Assembly (NCBI GenBank): GCA_026874595.1
Contig: CM049306.1
Span: forward strand, 96,029,642-96,093,641
Origin: Sipunculus nudus
Taxonomy: Eukaryota > Annelida > Sipuncula > Golfingiida > Sipunculidae
DNA length: 64,000 bases
Direction: 5' to 3'
The notes below the pieces were generated by a model, which saw nothing but the letters and a program-made list of their open reading frames with translations, was not told the DNA's origin and did not search any database. Within the stretch, counting starts at the first letter, position 1; each line of letters opens with the position of its first letter. Below, in pieces: positions 61,389 through 64,000 of the stretch. The translations under genes and the position numbers were made by a program.

Positions 61389-61443
61389 CAGCCCCGAGTC
61401 CTGCAGTCAAACAAGTCAACCGTTGTTCGTTCCCACTCCCTCC
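61389..61443 (-). CDS. CACNA2D3: Alpha2delta exon 1b, mutually exclusive with exon 1a
   Basis: A 55-nt exon with a TTTAG acceptor and a CTG|GTAAGT donor. It has two leading bases, 17 codons and a trailing TG that completes a Trp codon with exon 2. It encodes REWERTTVDLFDCRTRG followed by split W and then [10 protein letters not shown]. This matches the family motif FDCRxRxWYIQ just before the VWA domain. In alpha2delta-1 the Arg at this site is needed for gabapentin binding (established). It shares position and phase with exon 1a, so it is a duplicated alternative. Confidence 0.88.
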
Positions 61444-64000
61444 CTAAATCCACATTATTAAGATAGATATGAATTTATTATCACAAATACCACTTAGTGT
61501 TTACTAAGTTTGATATCAAATGTTCCAATAAGTAGAATCATCCAGTGGGTTTCATTTTATGGTACTCTGTGTCACTGTTAAGTGGCTTTTAAGTGTATCA
61601 CCACATTAACCATTGTTATAATCACATCCCTGATGGACGAGTTTCATGACATATGGCTCTAAGGTACAATGTTAAAAGAATTAATCAAGAAAACAGTTTC
61701 TTTTGCTTAAAGTGTACAATATTTGTTCAAAGCATTTTTTTTTCTTGAGGATATCAATAGATATATTAAACATTTCTGTTCAAATTATACTTTCTATACT
61801 CTGTATTTAAAGGTTTGATTTTACACTTTGCTGAAAAAGCTCACTATCATTGTCCAATAACAACATAACATTGATATATTCATGGAACCAATTTACCACA
61901 GTTAAAAAATAATAGCCCATCAGGCTGTAGACTTGTTCCCTTATCATATCCAATCAGAATGTAGGTAGACTTGTTCTCCAAGGCTTTTGTTTGTGTGGGT
62001 GAAGGCACCAAGTTCACAAAGGTGACCCAGAGATGAGAAAAAATCAAAATACTCATTTCCCTGGAGCAGTGGATGGTTTCCTGTCATATTTGATCAGTGC
62101 ACGTGGGTTGTTTCCATTAAGGTCCTGTTCATCTTAATTTGTCAGTAAAAACTCAGACTGATACAAGTGATAAGACAGTTCACCATTTAGAATGTTGTAT
62201 ATAGCCCAGCTAAACTGTAAACTCTATCCTATGCCTTGATTTATTTATGGACATGTAACCTTAACAGCGAGGTTTACAAATGAAAGGTAGATTTCTGTAG
62301 GAAAACTCCTATTCTTTAATATGGTAGGACAAAATGCTACTTCAATATACCATTAGACAAAAAATGTTTTATATTTTTATAATATCTTATAATATCTCTT
62401 ATAATATCTTATACAAGTGAGTATGTTTGCTCTTATTTAATAAACTTAGTTTTCAATTTAATTTTATCTCTCTCTCCAAAGCAAAAAAAAAAATATTTTT
62501 TTGTAAAACAGATTTTTTAATTTTAAATATTAAATAAAAATCTTTCTGTGGTTATCATTATACACATTACTTCCCTGTTGTGCCTATATGCTACATGTGT
62601 TCCAATCATATGCTAATTATAAACTTTTCACACACAAAATGTTTTACAATGCACTGTGCAATGAGGATCACTCAGATTGGTTAAAAAAATAATTGAAAAT
62701 GCTTGGATTGCCATGTGAATGCTCTATTCACTTAATGCATTTGTTTCATGAAAGAAGTATTATTTAAAGATTTTTCCAAAAATTTATGTTCAATTATTTC
62801 CAAGTAAAACCTGCTTATGTGACACCCTGGATGTGCTGAAGTTTTCTGTTAGTGAATGACACAGTGACACTTTGAGGTTTTACCTTTATTTGTTGCAAAT
62901 GTGTTAATTATTCAATCAGTCTTCTTGACGATGTGGCCCACTAAAGGGACTGCCAAAACAACAATCACATCATTACTCATGAGTAAGTTGTAATGGTGCA
63001 TAAAAATATTAATTGATTGTCTGTGACATGTTTGTTTCAAATCATGCTTCCTGAAATTATTGCCTTATTTTGAAATTTAATTAAGTTCTTGAATCTAGTA
63101 TTTGATTAGAATGGTTCACTTAATCATGCCTGTCCCCTGAGCTAGGTCATAAAGGACTCAATGATATCAATCAACTGTATATGTCTGGATGATGACACAA
63201 GCACTACACTAAATGTGCCAGATGTAAAGATTTTATTGTCATCAAATATATCTTCTCACCAAAGCTAAATTAATATCAAATTATATCATGAACTTTTAAG
63301 ATAGTATAACCATATAAATCTACAAAAGGTCTAGATCATATGATTATAAAGGGTGAACTTATGTGTGAGACTACATATATTACATATCTGGCAGAAATGA
63401 AAAGATGAAACACTAGAAACTCTTCTGGCTATCTGTTTAAACCCAAACAATGAAGTACTTAAAAAGATCATCTTCAAAGACAGTTTCCTAAAATGTTAAA
63501 TCCTTCTGTCATTTGAGCTGCAGACATATTTTGAATGCCACACAGTAAACTCTTTCATTTTTTTCCTGAGCTGCTTCTCTTTTCACTCAGTACTAGTTAC
63601 TAGTTGCTTTTCTTGCAGCGATATCATGTTGACAAATTGTTGACCCTAAGGTTTAGAGAGGCAGCGTCTTGAACAGAGATCCCCAGAAACTTTTTCTAAA
63701 TACATTAAAGTTACCGCTAGTACTTGTCGAGACACTGCTGCTTGCGATAACTTGATACTGTCTTCCTCCGCTAGAGCCTGGTGTCTGTATCTAATACTAA
63801 ACCTTATCATCTCTTTATTTACCAAAGACACGAAAGCTTCTGTATAAACCTGGGGACATACGCTGAAATTGTTTAATGACCTAAATACTATTTTCCCTGA
63901 TGTCTGTATAGAGATTTTATTGCAAGTATGTTCAATAACTGTATGGTAGCTAGGTACTGTGATATGCTTCAAACTGTCGCATGGTGAAGATCTGTTGACA
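61444..64000 (-). other. 5'-side intron, exon-free
   Basis: No further alpha2delta exon with sensible splice sites was found between exon 1b and the window end, so the preceding coding exon is probably outside. The stretch is plain AT-rich intron with one unassigned minus-strand ORF near its end (63646-63972). I see no obvious repeat. Confidence 0.6.
63646..63972 (-). other. Unassigned 108-codon ORF
   Basis: An ATG-started minus-strand ORF of 108 codons with fairly even, protein-like composition and four cysteines. It does not resemble the alpha2delta N-terminal region and has no signal peptide or domain that I recognise. It could be a fragment of a mobile-element protein, part of an unrecognised exon, or a chance ORF. 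Confidence 0.2.

Larger units (their letters stand above)
3729..61443 (-). other. CACNA2D3: Gene span (partial): calcium channel alpha2/delta subunit, alpha2delta-3 type
   Basis: Exons 1 to 23 of this window (my numbering) join into one open frame of 657 codons with matching phase at every junction. The product is the extracellular auxiliary subunit of voltage-gated calcium channels, which promotes channel trafficking and presynaptic function. Order: pre-VWA Arg-rich motif, VWA domain (residues about 33-205, MIDAS DISGS at 39-43, ITDG at 145-148), Cache/VGCC-alpha2 region, then a cysteine cluster. Stretches such as ISTLADVQEHVQ, GYAFAITNNGYVL, PNYNSVDLAEVE and EGTPFS are closest to alpha2delta-3 as I remember the family; alpha2delta-4 is in the same clade and cannot be excluded. 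Sequons include NST, NNT, NKT and NTT. The 5' end (signal peptide) and 3' end (delta peptide, anchor) are outside the window. Confidence 0.95.

Overview
This is an AT-rich, intron-dominated animal genomic window. The dispersed repeats (elements beginning ACAAGG and ending GCTGAGCTAAAAA, often carrying ACGG-type microsatellites) are of a kind I associate with bivalve mollusc genomes. That taxonomic call is an inference. There are no prokaryotic features, no tRNA or rRNA that I can see, and no CRISPR.

One gene fills the window. It lies on the minus strand and encodes a voltage-gated calcium channel alpha2/delta auxiliary subunit closest to the alpha2delta-3 (CACNA2D3) type. I reconstructed 24 coding exons by hand from splice sites, reading phase and family similarity: 22 constitutive-looking or cassette exons plus a mutually exclusive pair at the 5' end. 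The phases fit at every junction and give one open frame of 657 codons, of which residue 1 is the first full codon of exon 1a. It runs from just before the VWA domain (MIDAS motif DISGS), through the Cache/VGCC-alpha2 region, to the cysteine motif after GVVGYQM. The signal peptide and N-terminus lie beyond 64000. The last part, including the membrane anchor, lies before position 1.

Layout from the 5' end of the gene (high coordinates): 61444-64000 is intron with an unassigned ORF. 60366-61443 holds two alternative versions of the exon with the Arg-rich motif of the alpha2delta ligand pocket. 48162-56434 holds the VWA exons, including one GC-AG intron. 40769-45283 starts the Cache region. A 12.3 kb intron (28466-40768) is packed with nested repeats. 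18013-28465 carries the Cache core and two tiny in-frame exons (30 and 39 nt). 13352-14778 and 3729-5349 carry the C-terminal part of the extracellular region.

The most unusual signal is that at least three exons (10, 16 and 19) have a tandem array of their own exon/intron boundary in the adjacent intron. The arrays duplicate splice sites and exon edges, in about 28, about 21 and about 4-5 copies. The window also holds a 2.8 kb minisatellite of about 20 bp units, a 2.26 kb hAT-like non-autonomous DNA element with 8-bp target duplications, a 1.18 kb TIR element inside one exon-derived array, a 1.05 kb MITE-like TIR element, and a nested insertion that defines the ends of a Helitron/HINE-like repeat.
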